This document shows, piece by piece, positions 11,284 through 20,867 of a stretch of 64,000 bases of DNA (position 1 is the stretch's first letter; every line of letters starts with the position of its first letter). A model generated the notes under the pieces. That model worked only from the letters and a program-made list of their open reading frames with translations, ran no database searches and was not told the DNA's origin. Location: NCBI GenBank assembly GCA_051294375.1, contig CM119266.1, positions 10,720,995-10,784,994 of the forward strand, read 5' to 3'. Made by a program: the position numbers and the translations under genes. Source of the DNA: Paraspadella gotoi. Lineage: Eukaryota > Chaetognatha.

Positions 11284-11690
11284 ATGAATGATTATCATAG
11301 CATTAATGAATGATTATCATCGCATCAATGATTGATTATCATCGCATCAATGAATGATTATCATCGCATCAATGAATGATTATCATCGTATCAATGAATG
11401 ATTATCATAGGATCGATGAATGTTTATCATTGCATCAATGAATGATTATCATTGCATCCGTTATTTGGTTATTATCGCATCAATCATTTGGTTATCTCTT
11501 CAATATTTGGTTATCATTATTTTAATATTTGGTTATCATCGCATTAATAATCAATTATTATATCAATCAATCATTTATTATTACATCAATTATTTATTAT
11601 TACATCAATCAATTAAATATTATTATATCAATCAATCAAATATTATTATATCAATCAATTATTATTACATCAATCAATTACTGGTTTTTT
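11284..11690. repeat. Minisatellite, 22-bp unit, grading into ATCAATCA repeats
   Basis: The unit is close to TGATTATCATCGCATCAATGAA and is repeated about eight times to near 11460. It then degenerates into a TTATTACATCAATCAA-type repeat up to about 11690. Similar phrases recur near 12225-12290 and 19090-19190. Confidence 0.7.
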
Positions 11691-11699
11691 ATATTTGCC

Positions 11700-11870
11700 A
11701 ACTAGGATTTTGCGGTCGGTTATTTTTTTTGCTTTTTATGAGCAATATATATAAAAATCTTTGTACGCAAAAATAAAAAAAACTTTTTATTACACTTTCT
11801 TAACCACCCCTAACCCTAACTACCCCTAATCCCTAACCAACCTTAACCCAATTGCAAACCGTTTAAATAA
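11700..11870. repeat. Family B repeat with telomere-like core, copy 1
   Basis: Begins near GATTTTGCGGTCGGTTATTTT and runs into CCACCCCTAACCCTAACT and similar degenerate TTAACCC units. It is the reverse-complement counterpart of 18330-18517, sharing the GCGGTCGGTTATT block and the telomere-like core. Confidence 0.5.
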
Positions 11871-11950
11871 TAAAAAAATTTAAAAAAATAGTTTTTTTTA
11901 TTAGTTTACATCCAACAAATTTTATTAAATATAAATTTCAGACATTTTTC

Positions 11951-12125
11951 GGCTTTAATGTAAACTTTCATCAGCGCAAAAACAAATTGATTTGTAAAAA
12001 AAATATTTTTACATACTTTGTGAAAAGAGACTTTGTAAAAAGAGAAAAAGAGAGAAAGAATCAGTAAAAATATTTTTTTTACAAATCAATTTGTTTTTGC
12101 ACTGATGAAGGCTTACATTGAAACT
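11951..12125. mobile_element. Inverted repeat with degenerate hammerhead-like motif
   Basis: Two arms of about 60 bases (11951-12014 and 12064-12125) are reverse complements and share AAAAACAAATTGATTTGTAA. On plus, CTGATGA at 12102-12108 is followed by GAAAC at 12126-12130. The minus strand of the left arm also carries CTGATGA followed by CGAAA. The segments between do not form a good stem II in either arm, so these look like decayed relatives of the hammerhead-bearing repeats at 17200 and 19841. Confidence 0.45.
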
Positions 12126-12189
12126 GAAACAAGTCCAAAATTTATTTTTTTATAAAACTTATATGAAGTACCGACCGGTGGTACTTAAG

Positions 12190-14260
12190 GTTAGTTGCGG
12201 ATGTTGTATAGTAAAGTTAACCCAATTACTATTACATCAATCAATCAATTATTATTATATTAATAATTTGTTATCGCATCAATCATTCTTTTTTTAAAAT
12301 TTTTTCATTAATTTTCGTTGATAGTAACGTCTGGCGAGATCACTATACTTTTAAGATTTTTTTTTCATAAGCCTACCTTATTACATTAAACATTAAATTT
12401 TAAATTTCAAATTTAAAAAAATCGTTTAAATTAATGAATTGATATTTGGCCATTCCGCTTCATTTTTCAAACGCCATGTGAATAGTAAATAGTAATTATA
12501 CTTTGGTCTAAAAAATCTTTGGCAGAAGTTGCAAAAAGACTACTTAATAACTGCACCATTTAATAGACCTCAGTTATAGTTGTAGTCTAATAGAGTAATA
12601 CGACTTTTAGACCTAAATTGAACCTAACCTAAATTTCACAGGTTGTTGGCATATCGGGTTTCATTAGTGTGTTCTAAAGTGTAAAATTTTAAATTAAACT
12701 TAAAATTTGTTATATATTGGATTAATTTCGAGCCGACCTGCCTCCGTCAGTCTTCTTTTATTCTCTCATTCTCTCACTCTCAAAAAAAAAAAAAAAAACA
12801 CTTCTTGCATGAAGTCAATTGGTTGTCAGGTTGTCCCCGAAAATTAAATTCATTTTGCGAAAACGCATATAATATCAAAAATTATAAATCTATGATGTCC
12901 TTATATTTTATTATTAATCCTTTATATTGTATATATTGTTTATATATTTAATATATGTATGTTTTTAGTTTATGGTATTTTAATTTATTTTATAAATACC
13001 AATTCAATTTTTTTATTAGTTTACAAAATAGTATGCTTTATCAGTTAGGCTCTGCTTTAAAAAAATCCTATCCATACTTCACAGGTTATTTTTTTAATGT
13101 TCAATTGTTCATAAAAATTACCAATTTCTTGTTATTTAAAGATAATTAAGTTTTTTGCTTGTTAAGTTGGATATTTTTTTCTAGCTTGGCACAAATAATG
13201 TTTGTTGAGTATTTGTTACTATTTTGTTAGACTTTATCACGCTCAAGTGATAAAAAGTTAAATTTAAAATATTAATAAATAATGAGAAACCTTTAAAAAG
13301 AAAAAAAAACACAAAAATTAAGATTAAAAGATCTGTAATCTAAAGAAAAATTACAGATTGCTATCCTGTGTTTTGTCTGCTCAATTTTTTATTTAAAATT
13401 GTAATGTCGCATTACAAATGCGATCTTTTTTGTATACCCTATGACGTACTAATTTTAAATATTTTAGCGATAACTCGCTCATGGACTTAAAAATATTTAT
13501 GGCTATGTGAGAATGGCAAAATCCAATTCCTGAATAAGACGATAAAGCTGCTTACTTCGTAAGTAAAGAAGATAATATTCATCTCATGATACCGGTGATA
13601 TGATGTATAATTCTTTAATATGTAATCCTATTATTATTTCAATAAAAATATTTACAAAGTATTAATTTACATCAGGTTCAAATAAAAAATTAGGTATTAT
13701 TTAGATGTAGTGACACACTTTTGCGTTTCAAGAATGAAGTAGACACTAATTTAATTCAATAAATTTTAAATAAACCCTCACAGAGTTGTATTGCTCCAGT
13801 CAATGTAGTCTGTTGCAATCGTTGCATCCAATGGAACTTGCTTAAGCTTCTCCCTTCCCAGCATATTTTTTTCTTTTTCTGTGATTCCATCGTTCCCCTC
13901 CATTAACACGTATCATCACTGACATGATTTTCGATTTCCATTTCATTTATCCATGGTGAGTGATCAAAAAATGAAAATTGAAACAATAAATCTTGTGTCA
14001 TTGACCGATTTGTTTTTAAATTACATCTTTTTTGAGAGAGACCGCTATCGAAGATATATTTTACGTAGTTAAAAGAGACTATGCATGAAATGAGTTAGAT
14101 ATAATTCTTTCCTTCTTTTCATCTACTACCTAGTACCTACCTGTAGACAACGTCGACAATGTCAATGTACAATGTGACTCGACATGCATTTATAAATGAA
14201 TCGTAGGCATGACTTCACGGATGAGAATGAAGTTCCTCACTGGCTCCTTTTGAATATCAG
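12190..14260. other. AT-rich, no gene seen
   Basis: Only short ORFs without recognisable content. Degenerate ATCAATCA repeats occur near 12230, a small hairpin occurs near 13330 (ATCTGTAAT and ATTACAGAT), and the rest is simple AT-rich sequence. Confidence 0.45.
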
Positions 14261-14268
14261 TACTTACA

Positions 14269-14354
14269 GATTAGATCATTCATATGAAAAATCTACATTG
14301 CCAGTAGCCTAATTTCTAAGCAGGTGTAGATTTTTCTTATAAATGAGCTAATCT
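14269..14354. repeat. Short inverted repeat (hairpin)
   Basis: GATTAGATCATTCATATGA at the left pairs with the complementary sequence ending at about 14354, enclosing a loop of about 25 bases. Both arms contain AAAAATCTAC in inverted orientation. Probably a small foldback element. Confidence 0.5.
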
Positions 14355-14413
14355 AAAGTTATAGCTGGGCCCCCACAGTTTTTCGCGCTTGGCGAGGTTT
14401 ATACAGGGGTGGG

Positions 14414-15107
14414 ACCATACAGAGGGCTTCATATTATAAAATGTGGTACCCCTTTTTTGTGACCAGAACACGTTCCGAGAAAACTACTGAAGAATTTAAT
14501 GAAATTTTGCATGCGGAGTACCAGTAGTGATACAAATGGAACTATCGAGGCAATTTTTTACATTCCACCCCTAAGCTGAGATAAGGGGCCCTGAGGGGGC
14601 AGCCCCTGAGGGCCACAAATGGTCAAAAAAATTTTTCAAATTTATTTATTATTTTTGTTTTAAACCGTTGCACAGACGTTTACTCTTCCACAAAATTGTA
14701 TTTATTACTTCAAAAATATTCATTTACCCTAATTTTTAGCTTCATGAATATCAGCGATAAAACTATGAACCATGCATCTTCAACCATGCTTAATTATTGC
14801 AAATTTATCAATTTTAGTTCTAAAATGTTTTTTTCTTATATTTAAAACGTCAATGCACCTGATGCTACTAAAAAAATTTGAAAAATAAAAATAAAATTTT
14901 AACATTTTTTGGTCCCCCAGAGGTCATCCCCCAGGGCCCTGAATCTCTTGTCAGGGGTTGAATATCAAAATTCGCCTCGATAGTTCCATTTAGTCATTAG
15001 CACTCTAAATGTAAAATTTTATTAAATTCGATTGGGTAGTTTGGTGGGAACAGATTCTGGTCACAAAAAAGGGGTACTACATTTTATAATATGAAGCCTT
15101 TTGTATA
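14414..15107. repeat. Foldback element, about 690 bp
   Basis: The left arm (ATACAGAGGGCTTCATATTA, then TGGTACCCCTTTTTTGTGACCA) is the imperfect reverse complement of the right arm ending near 15107. Further in, TGGAACTATCGAGGC and GCCTCGATAGTTCCA pair, as do the GGGCCCTGA blocks. Arms are about 220 bases. No ORF. Confidence 0.65.
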
Positions 15108-15445
15108 TCTGGGCAAAAAAGAATTTTTAAGCAACTACAAGGTGTTGTGGATGTTTTCAAAATTTTAAGTCGTTTTTATGCTCGCGCATTATATTGCATA
15201 TGATAAAAGCTATACTTGTTAATATTTTTCGGTGGTCGTTTCTGAACATGATAGTGTTGTCTTATCTTCAATTTACCTTATTTTAAGCTTCTCATATCTA
15301 TCCAAATTAAAATTATTAAAATTTCTTTCAGGTAAACACAACTAAATATTTAAAAGATTTTAACGAATTTGCTTAAATCGTCAAAAAAAATTATATTTTT
15401 TTTGTTTAGTCACTTTTATTATGCATTCCTGAAGAAATCTTACAT

Positions 15446-15605
15446 ATGGTGGACTAAAATCCACCACTGGTGCCTGAGGCAAGTCATTCGCCTCTCAACC
15501 CAAAGGTCCGGGGTTCTAGCACGGTGGTTGCCTAGCAGTTAAGAGGGACTGGGTGCTTAACCCGCCTGTGCACGGTGTTACAGCCTGATCCGGAGCTCAG
15601 GGACT
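15446..15605 (+). mobile_element. tRNA-derived SINE-like repeat, copy 1
   Basis: Starts with the palindrome GGTGGACTAAAATCCACC and contains an A-box-like GCCTGAGGCAAG and a B-box-like GGGGTTCTAGC, then TTAAGAGGGACTGGGTGCTT and TACAGCCTGATCC. It is a direct repeat of 15816-16005. Spacing of the two boxes suggests a tRNA-like head. An intact tRNA fold is not evident. Confidence 0.45.
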
Positions 15606-15815
15606 AACACTAACTAACACATCAATAATTTCCGTCTCTTCATTGGTGAGCGACTGTTCCGATCACGACAACACTTTCAGGCGACATGCCTCAACCTGGC
15701 AATGCACTTTCCGCCAAACAACACATCAGGCGACATGCCTCAACTTGGTGACTAACTTTCCATCAACAACAATTCACTGAAGAGACGCAAGACTTCTCCC
15801 TACGTGAGGGGGGAT

Positions 15816-16005
15816 GTATGGTGGACTAAAATCCACCAACTGTTCATCAGCGGTCACTGGTGTCAGAGGCAAGTCATTCGCCTCCCAACCCAAAGGTCCT
15901 GGGTTCAAGCCCGGTGGTCGCCTAACAGTTAAGAGGGACGGGGTGCTTAACCCGCCTGTAACACGGTGTTACAGCCTGATCCGAAGCTCAGGGTCTGCTT
16001 TATTG
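15816..16005 (+). mobile_element. tRNA-derived SINE-like repeat, copy 2
   Basis: Same layout as copy 1 with a better B box (GGGTTCAAGCC) about 40 bases after GTGTCAGAGGCAAG. About 25 extra bases sit after the opening palindrome. The spacer between copies carries two GGCGACATGCCTCAAC motifs 50 bases apart. Confidence 0.5.
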
Positions 16006-16485
16006 AACGTTCTGTTACTAACACATAACATAATTACTGTCTCTTCAATGATTAATTTAATTATCTGACAATATCGTTAATAAATTTTTGATATAAATAA
16101 GTTTTATTAAATATTGACTCTACAATAACTTACCTGAACCTTACCCGCTGATTTCAAATTTTTTTAACAAAAGTGCAATGTACAATGTATACCTTGCCAG
16201 AAGAATTTTTAGTTGCACCGCAGTACTCTGCCTATTCCTACGTTAAAAATGCATATAATTTTCCTATAGTTGGTTGCTCATTTGTTAAAACAGAAAAAAT
16301 CTCAAATCTAAGGGACTGCAAGCGCCGCCTTTAGGAATTTTAAAACTATAAGAAATAAAAGATGAAGAAAGTCTTTTTGTCATGTCATGTTATGTTGTGT
16401 CATATCTTGTTGATCAAAGGGAAATTAATGTAAAAATAAATTTCCTGCAGCGCAACATATTGCCATTCTTGTTATGAAATTCGTA

Positions 16486-16540
16486 CAACCAATATAAAAA
16501 TTATCCATTCATTAATAAATAAGCTATCTTATATTACAAA
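16486..16540 (+). repeat. Dispersed repeat GTACAACCAATATAA
   Basis: GTACAACCAATATAAAAATT is followed by ATCCATTCATTAATAAATAA. Matching copies lie near 21146 (plus), 61378 (plus), 44412 (reverse) and a weaker one near 2284. Its nature is unknown; it could be the end of a larger element. Confidence 0.5.
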
Positions 16541-16605
16541 AAAATAGTTTTAAAAATATTTTATCTGGTATGTTTTAGAATGAGATTGAACAAAATTTTA
16601 CTTAT

Positions 16606-16771
16606 GCCGACCGGGTTTTTGGCGTTTTTTAAAAAACTATTTAAAAATATATATTTTTAAAAATAAAATTAATTAAAATTATTACTTAATTACCCTAACC
16701 CTAAACCCTTTTAATCTTAACTACCCTTAACCTTAAACCACCCTTAACCCTAACCCTTTACCCTGGTCGGT
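16606..16771. repeat. Family B repeat with telomere-like core, copy 2
   Basis: Begins GCCGACCGGG and ends CCCTGGTCGG, so the ends are inverted repeats. The interior holds ACCCTAACCCTAAACCC, ACCCTTAACCTTAAACC and CCCTTAACCCTAACCC. No ORF. Confidence 0.6.
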
Positions 16772-16916
16772 GAAAGTAAAATTAACCCCAATAAGTATTC
16801 AATCATTTCTTTTAACGTCATCGCAAGCACTAATAATTTAATATAAAGATAATTAAAGATATATTTTCATCATGGAGAAATGCATTTAACAAACGAATTT
16901 TTTTTTTTTTTTTTTC

Positions 16917-17066
16917 ATTCAAAAAAACTTATTCATGATACCAAAAATTCGTGAAGCGTTGGAAATCAGACGGCACAGCAGCGGCCCAGGAGAGGGACTC
17001 AACGAGGAATGGGGGGCCTACGTAAAAACAGACGCTTGGAACCCCGTCTTCCATGAACTGAACTGA
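16917..17066 (+). pseudogene. Penelope-like GIY-YIG endonuclease, C-terminal fragment
   Basis: The frame ending at the TGA at 17064-17066 reads MIPKIREALEIRRHSSG, then GLNEEWG and TDAWNPVFHELN. The REALEIR..H.....LN......W pattern resembles the C-terminal part of the GIY-YIG nuclease domain of Penelope-like retroelements, where the Glu is a conserved active-site residue. Everything upstream is lost; a T-run and then the left inverted flank precede it. The assignment rests on motif resemblance and not on a search. Confidence 0.6.
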
Positions 17067-17199
17067 TGGTGTTTTTATTAATGACTACTGCCTATTCCTA
17101 CCAAGGTCATTTCTTTCTTTCTCTCTCTCTCTCCCTCTCTCTCTCTTTCCCTTCTCTCTTTACTCTTTTTAAACAAATCATTTTTCTCGTTTTTTTCAC

Positions 17200-17251
17200 T
17201 TTTTGCCACTGATGATGACTTTGCAATATAAGTCGAAATATTTGGAAAAAA
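17200..17251 (+). ncRNA. Hammerhead ribozyme motif (type I, minimal stem III)
   Basis: Core CTGATGA is at 17209-17215. Stem II is GACTT (17217-17221) paired with AAGTC (17230-17234) around an 8-base loop, followed by GAAA at 17235-17238. Stem III is the self-complementary ATAT at 17238-17241, H17 is T17242, and the predicted cleavage follows it. Stem I pairs TTTTTGCCA (17200-17208) with TGGAAAAAA (17243-17251), with one G-A mismatch. A stem III this short would favour cleavage as a dimer, as known for hammerheads of Penelope-like elements and retrozymes. Activity is not shown. Confidence 0.65.
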
Positions 17252-17298
17252 AAATCGTTTGTTAAATGCACTTTTCTCCATGATGAAAATATTTCTTT

Positions 17299-17765
17299 AA
17301 ATTATTCAATCATTTTTTTCCCAAACAATGCGGAAAAAACTAAGCAATTGATTTTGCTGTATCAAAGAAAGTATTAGATAAAAGAATTTTATAATAATTA
17401 TATTATATTGGCTAAAAGCTTAGAAAGAGTACTATTTGAATATTTATTCATATTTTGAAAGCCATTAATAATTTTAAAGTAATGATTTTTTTAAATTTGT
17501 CCAGATATACCCCTGTAATTTCTGGTCTTATAGTCCCAGAGTGAAATCATTCAGCCTTTCAATTTCAGCCCTCAAATACAAATTTAGCTGATCTAGTTGA
17601 TTTTAACGCAGCTTTTCTGATCAAATCACTGTAAATATTTCCCAATCACCATTGGGGATGAGAACGCTAAGTTAACTATTAATGGAATTTTAATTTGTCA
17701 CCAATTCGATTTCTGCTGTCTAAATATGATTTGAATAATAGCCAAACCTGGTTAATTTTATTTTC
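17299..17765. other. AT-rich, nothing recognised
   Basis: No coding content, repeat copy or RNA gene is recognised between the Penelope-like remnant and the next family B repeat. Confidence 0.4.
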
Positions 17766-17882
17766 GCCGACCGGAGTTAGGAGTGTTTATGGTTAAGAGG
17801 GTTTATGGTTAAGGTAATTAGTAATACGTAATTACGTAATAATTTTTTAAATTTTTCAAAAGATACCGAAACCCCGGTCGGC
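17766..17882. repeat. Family B repeat, copy 3 (117 bp, complete ends)
   Basis: GCCGACCGG at 17766-17774 and CCGGTCGGC at 17874-17882 are perfect inverted termini. The interior has GGTTAAGAGGG and GGTTAAGG telomere-like units and an AT-rich half. Being short with clean ends, it defines the family best. Confidence 0.65.
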
Positions 17883-18329
17883 AAGAATAAAATTTAGCCA
17901 TCAAACCAAAGGTGCGTTTACGTGATCTTCGTCAATGTGATGAAGCGGGTGATCTCCTGGATCGTACTCGAAACACACAATTGGAATGGTAAGTCAGCCC
18001 GCTTGGCCATTTGGCCATTTGGTATTGTTAGAGCAAAACCTGGGGTGAGATAATTTTCCGCCACCCTAATGACTTATGTGTGCAGAATTTTAGTATCCTT
18101 TTGGATATTTTGACGACCATAATCAACCTTGGCTATTTGTTAATCACATGACTTTTGTTTTCCCTTTAGCGTCGATTTTTAGTTAAATATTTTTTTTTTT
18201 TGTTGTAAAAAAGCTATTTTTGTATATTTATTATTAAGTATTATTCAAAAGTAATGTTTTATTTAAAATTAATACTTTTTATACATTCTTTGTTAATTGG
18301 TAAAAAAATCTTTAAAAATTTTTTTTGTT

Positions 18330-18517
18330 AATTGGTTAGGGTTAAGGGTAATTGGGGTTAAGGATTGGGGGTGGTCAGGGTTAGGGGTAGTTTTCAAAAT
18401 AAAATTTTTGATTTAGTTTTTCCGTTCTTATCAATATTTATTTTTGTGTAACAATATTTTAATATGTCGTTCATAAGCAGTGAAAAACAAATAACCGACC
18501 GCATAATCCCGGTCGGC
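18330..18517. repeat. Family B repeat with telomere-like core, copy 4
   Basis: The right end is CCGGTCGGC at 18509-18517. The telomere-like core near 18341-18405 (GGTTAGGGTTAAGGG and GTCAGGGTTAGGGG) lies at the other end. The left boundary is uncertain. Reverse-complement relationship to 11700-11870. Confidence 0.55.
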
Positions 18518-19379
18518 GAATGTATAACCTTATATGTAATATAAAAAAACTTTTTCTCAAGTATGTAAACTTATTTTAGCTGTGAGCACATCGAATACTG
18601 TGATGTGCTGCTCTTTTATTTCTTTTTTATAAGGTTCAGGGTGGCGCCTCTTATCCATAGTTTTCTTCCTATTCAATTTCCGGTTAACATAAAATTGTTA
18701 CCCTTTTTTTGAAGTGGTTATTGACATATAATTCTTGTGTAAATCAGTATTTTTTTCCAACACCTATCTATTGTTTTTCAAAGAAGCAATACAATCTCAT
18801 CATTAATCAAGACCTGAAACCTACAATATCAGTTTTTGCATTACTTGTTTATTTGCTCTTTGACTCCAAGAAAAACGTTGCGAATTCTACTGTTTAAATT
18901 TCTCATTCTTTTGAAACTATAAAATGGTCCTTTCTTTTAAAATAGTGTTAAAATTAAGTTTTTACTGTAAAGTACTTAATAAGCAATTTTAATATTTTGT
19001 CAAGCATGTCCTAAACAATGCCGGATCTTCACACGATAATAAGCGGTCATTAATTAATTTATTAATATATTTATTAATTATTAGATGTGATGATAGTCTT
19101 TGATGCGATTATAGATATTTATTGATTCGATGATAATCATTCATTAATACAATTAGGAGGATTTATTAATGCTATGATAATGAGACGATAATGGATGCTC
19201 TATATGATGCTAGAGAGTGATAGAGATATATAACAAATCATAACAGATTCCTTAATAAATAAATAAAATAATCTAGCAATCATTCAATCAACTGCTCAAT
19301 CAGCCAATCAATCATTTTAACTTAGAGAGAAAAAACTTAAAAATTTAAAAAGAATTCAAATAAATGTGACCTGTGTTTT
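18518..19379. other. AT-rich, no gene seen
   Basis: No recognisable gene. Degenerate TGATGATAATCATTCATT-type repeats near 19090-19190 resemble the minisatellite at 11284. Confidence 0.4.
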
Positions 19380-19788
19380 TTTTCCATTTAAACTCCATTC
19401 CACTTGGACGATTCCTTTGAAACTTGATATCTAACTCAATCACGCACTTTCCTACTCTCGCATAAAATTTTATTTCAATCCATCCATAAAATTATAATTA
19501 ATTGGAATAATTAAGATTAAAGTAAATATGCCTTTTGTTTTTTTTTCTTTTAAACCCGATTCTACTTGCACGATTCCATCGAAACTTTATAACCAGCTCA
19601 ATCACACACTTTCTTACCCACATACCAAATTTCAAGTCCATCGTGAATTAGATTTTTTTGTTTTTCCCATTTTAATTCATTTACTCTTGGACGATTCCAT
19701 GGAAACAAGTCCATCGGCCCATCCACTCAAGCGTAATTGGCGTTCAAAGCAAAGGGGGGACCGACGTACATCGATTTTTTTGAATAGT

Positions 19789-19990
19789 TTATCTTTAGAG
19801 ATAAAACGAAAAATTCGTTGTAATAGCAATTTGTATTTTTATTATTGTACATGTTTCGACTCTTAGTGTTACGAGTCTTCATCAGCATCAACTCGTAACA
19901 CTAAGAGTCGAAACATGTACAATAATAAAAATAAAAATTGCTATTACAACGAATTTTTCGTTTCATCTCTAAACTATTTTAAATAGCAAA
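19789..19990. mobile_element. Near-perfect palindrome, head-to-head terminal repeats
   Basis: The arm 19789-19876 is repeated in inverted orientation from 19891, with almost no mismatches over about 85 bases and a 14-base spacer. The arms share TACAATAATAAAAATA and AACGAATTTTTCGTTT. The spacer side holds the hammerhead core (minus strand). This fits two terminal repeats of a Penelope-like element lying head to head. No coding remnant remains. Confidence 0.65.
19841..19892 (-). ncRNA. Hammerhead ribozyme motif (type I, palindromic stem III)
   Basis: Read on the minus strand, the core CTGATGA is at 19885-19879. Stem II GACTC (19877-19873) pairs perfectly with GAGTC (19862-19858) around a 10-base loop. 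GAAA is at 19857-19854. Stem III is the palindrome ACATGT (19854-19849), H17 is A at 19848, and the predicted cleavage lies between 19848 and 19847. Stem I pairs GTTGATG (19892-19886) with CAATAAT (19847-19841), with one A-A mismatch and two wobbles. A mismatch inside stem I is common in natural hammerheads. Activity is not shown. Confidence 0.6.
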
Positions 19991-20139
19991 AAAGAAAGTC
20001 AAAAATACAATGAATAGTTTATCATAATTTGATGTTCTGACATGATTTAAGTATTTTATTGACAAGATTGGGGGGCGGACCGACAGACCGACAAAGTGAA
20101 TTATAGAGCCGGAATCTGCTGTAAGCAGATTCGGCTAAA

Positions 20140-20867
20140 AATATAAATTTTAAAGATATAGTTGCAGTATAAAATTGATTGACATCGCATGTGTTCCAGG
20201 AAAACATATCGCTGTATATTGTGTATAACCACTAACCATTTAACCAACTATAAAAATAAGGGATAAAAAATACAAAAAAAGAACCCTAAATAAAGACGAC
20301 TTCTGATGCCAAGACGAAACGACTCGAAAAACGAAAAGTCGCGTGCCAACGCCTTCGTTCGCGAGGATGAAATGGTTCGGGAGAAAGGAGAGAGAGTGAG
20401 ATGGTACTGGGTTGCGTCGACTCAAAAAAAAAAAAAAAGAGAGAGGGGAAGTGGGGTGAAAATAAAAGATGAGGCTTGTGTCGGTTGCTAAAAATAGGAA
20501 AAGAATGTGGAGGAGATGATTAGATTGATTTCGATTTTTCAAGATAACAATTCTTTTTTAAATTTTAATAAGTTTTAAATGCTCATAGTTTTTTCCCCAC
20601 TTTTATTTTCTGAAGAAAAGCATTTTCACGAAATACATTCTATTAAATGCATGTATTATTGACTTCTATCATGGTACAAACCATTCATTGCAAGGCGCGA
20701 TGGTAGTTGAAAGAAATTATCGTAAGAAATTGTTGCCAATTTATGAACAAGCTTAGGGGTGTAGGTAATCCTAAACATTGCAGTCGTTAGTTTAAGCGAG
20801 GCAAGCCTACTATATATGTGAGCTGATTAGCGCTCGATTTCATCAAGTTTGAGTAAAAAGCGTCGGA
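20140..20867. other. No gene recognised; purine-rich block 20300-20480
   Basis: A GC-richer stretch at about 20306-20480 contains a poly-A run and GAGAGAGGGG. Neither strand gives convincing protein. The remainder is AT-rich. Confidence 0.35.

Larger units (their letters stand above)
16857..17298 (+). mobile_element. Penelope-like element remnant with inverted flanks
   Basis: Outer arms are inverted: AAATGCATTTAACAAACGA near 16880-16899 pairs with TCGTTTGTTAAATGCACTT near 17256-17275, and ATCATGGAGAA pairs with TTCTCCATGAT further out. Between them lie the C-terminal end of a GIY-YIG endonuclease of Penelope type (to 17066), a CT-rich tract (17107-17160) and a hammerhead ribozyme motif (17200-17251). 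Penelope-like elements are known to carry hammerhead motifs in their terminal repeats, so the order fits. The reverse transcriptase is missing; this is a 5'-truncated copy. Confidence 0.6.
19380..20139 (-). repeat. MITE-like family A, partial inverted copy with nested insertion
   Basis: The right end at 20126-20139 reads GCAGATTCGGCTAA, the complement of the family A left end, preceded by GACCGACAAAGTGAATTATAGAG as in the other copies. Two similar units near 19390-19480 and 19540-19640 (CAATCACGCACTTTCCTAC and CAATCACACACTTTCTTAC) match the complement of 1040-1110. The palindromic hammerhead-bearing repeat at 19789-19990 interrupts it. Confidence 0.5.

Noticed and set aside
11284-11690. CRISPR-like regular array
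   Set aside because: Contiguous 22-bp units without unique spacers; a minisatellite.
16680-16771. True telomere or chromosome end
   Set aside because: The CCCTAA units are few, degenerate and enclosed by inverted repeats shared with other loci.
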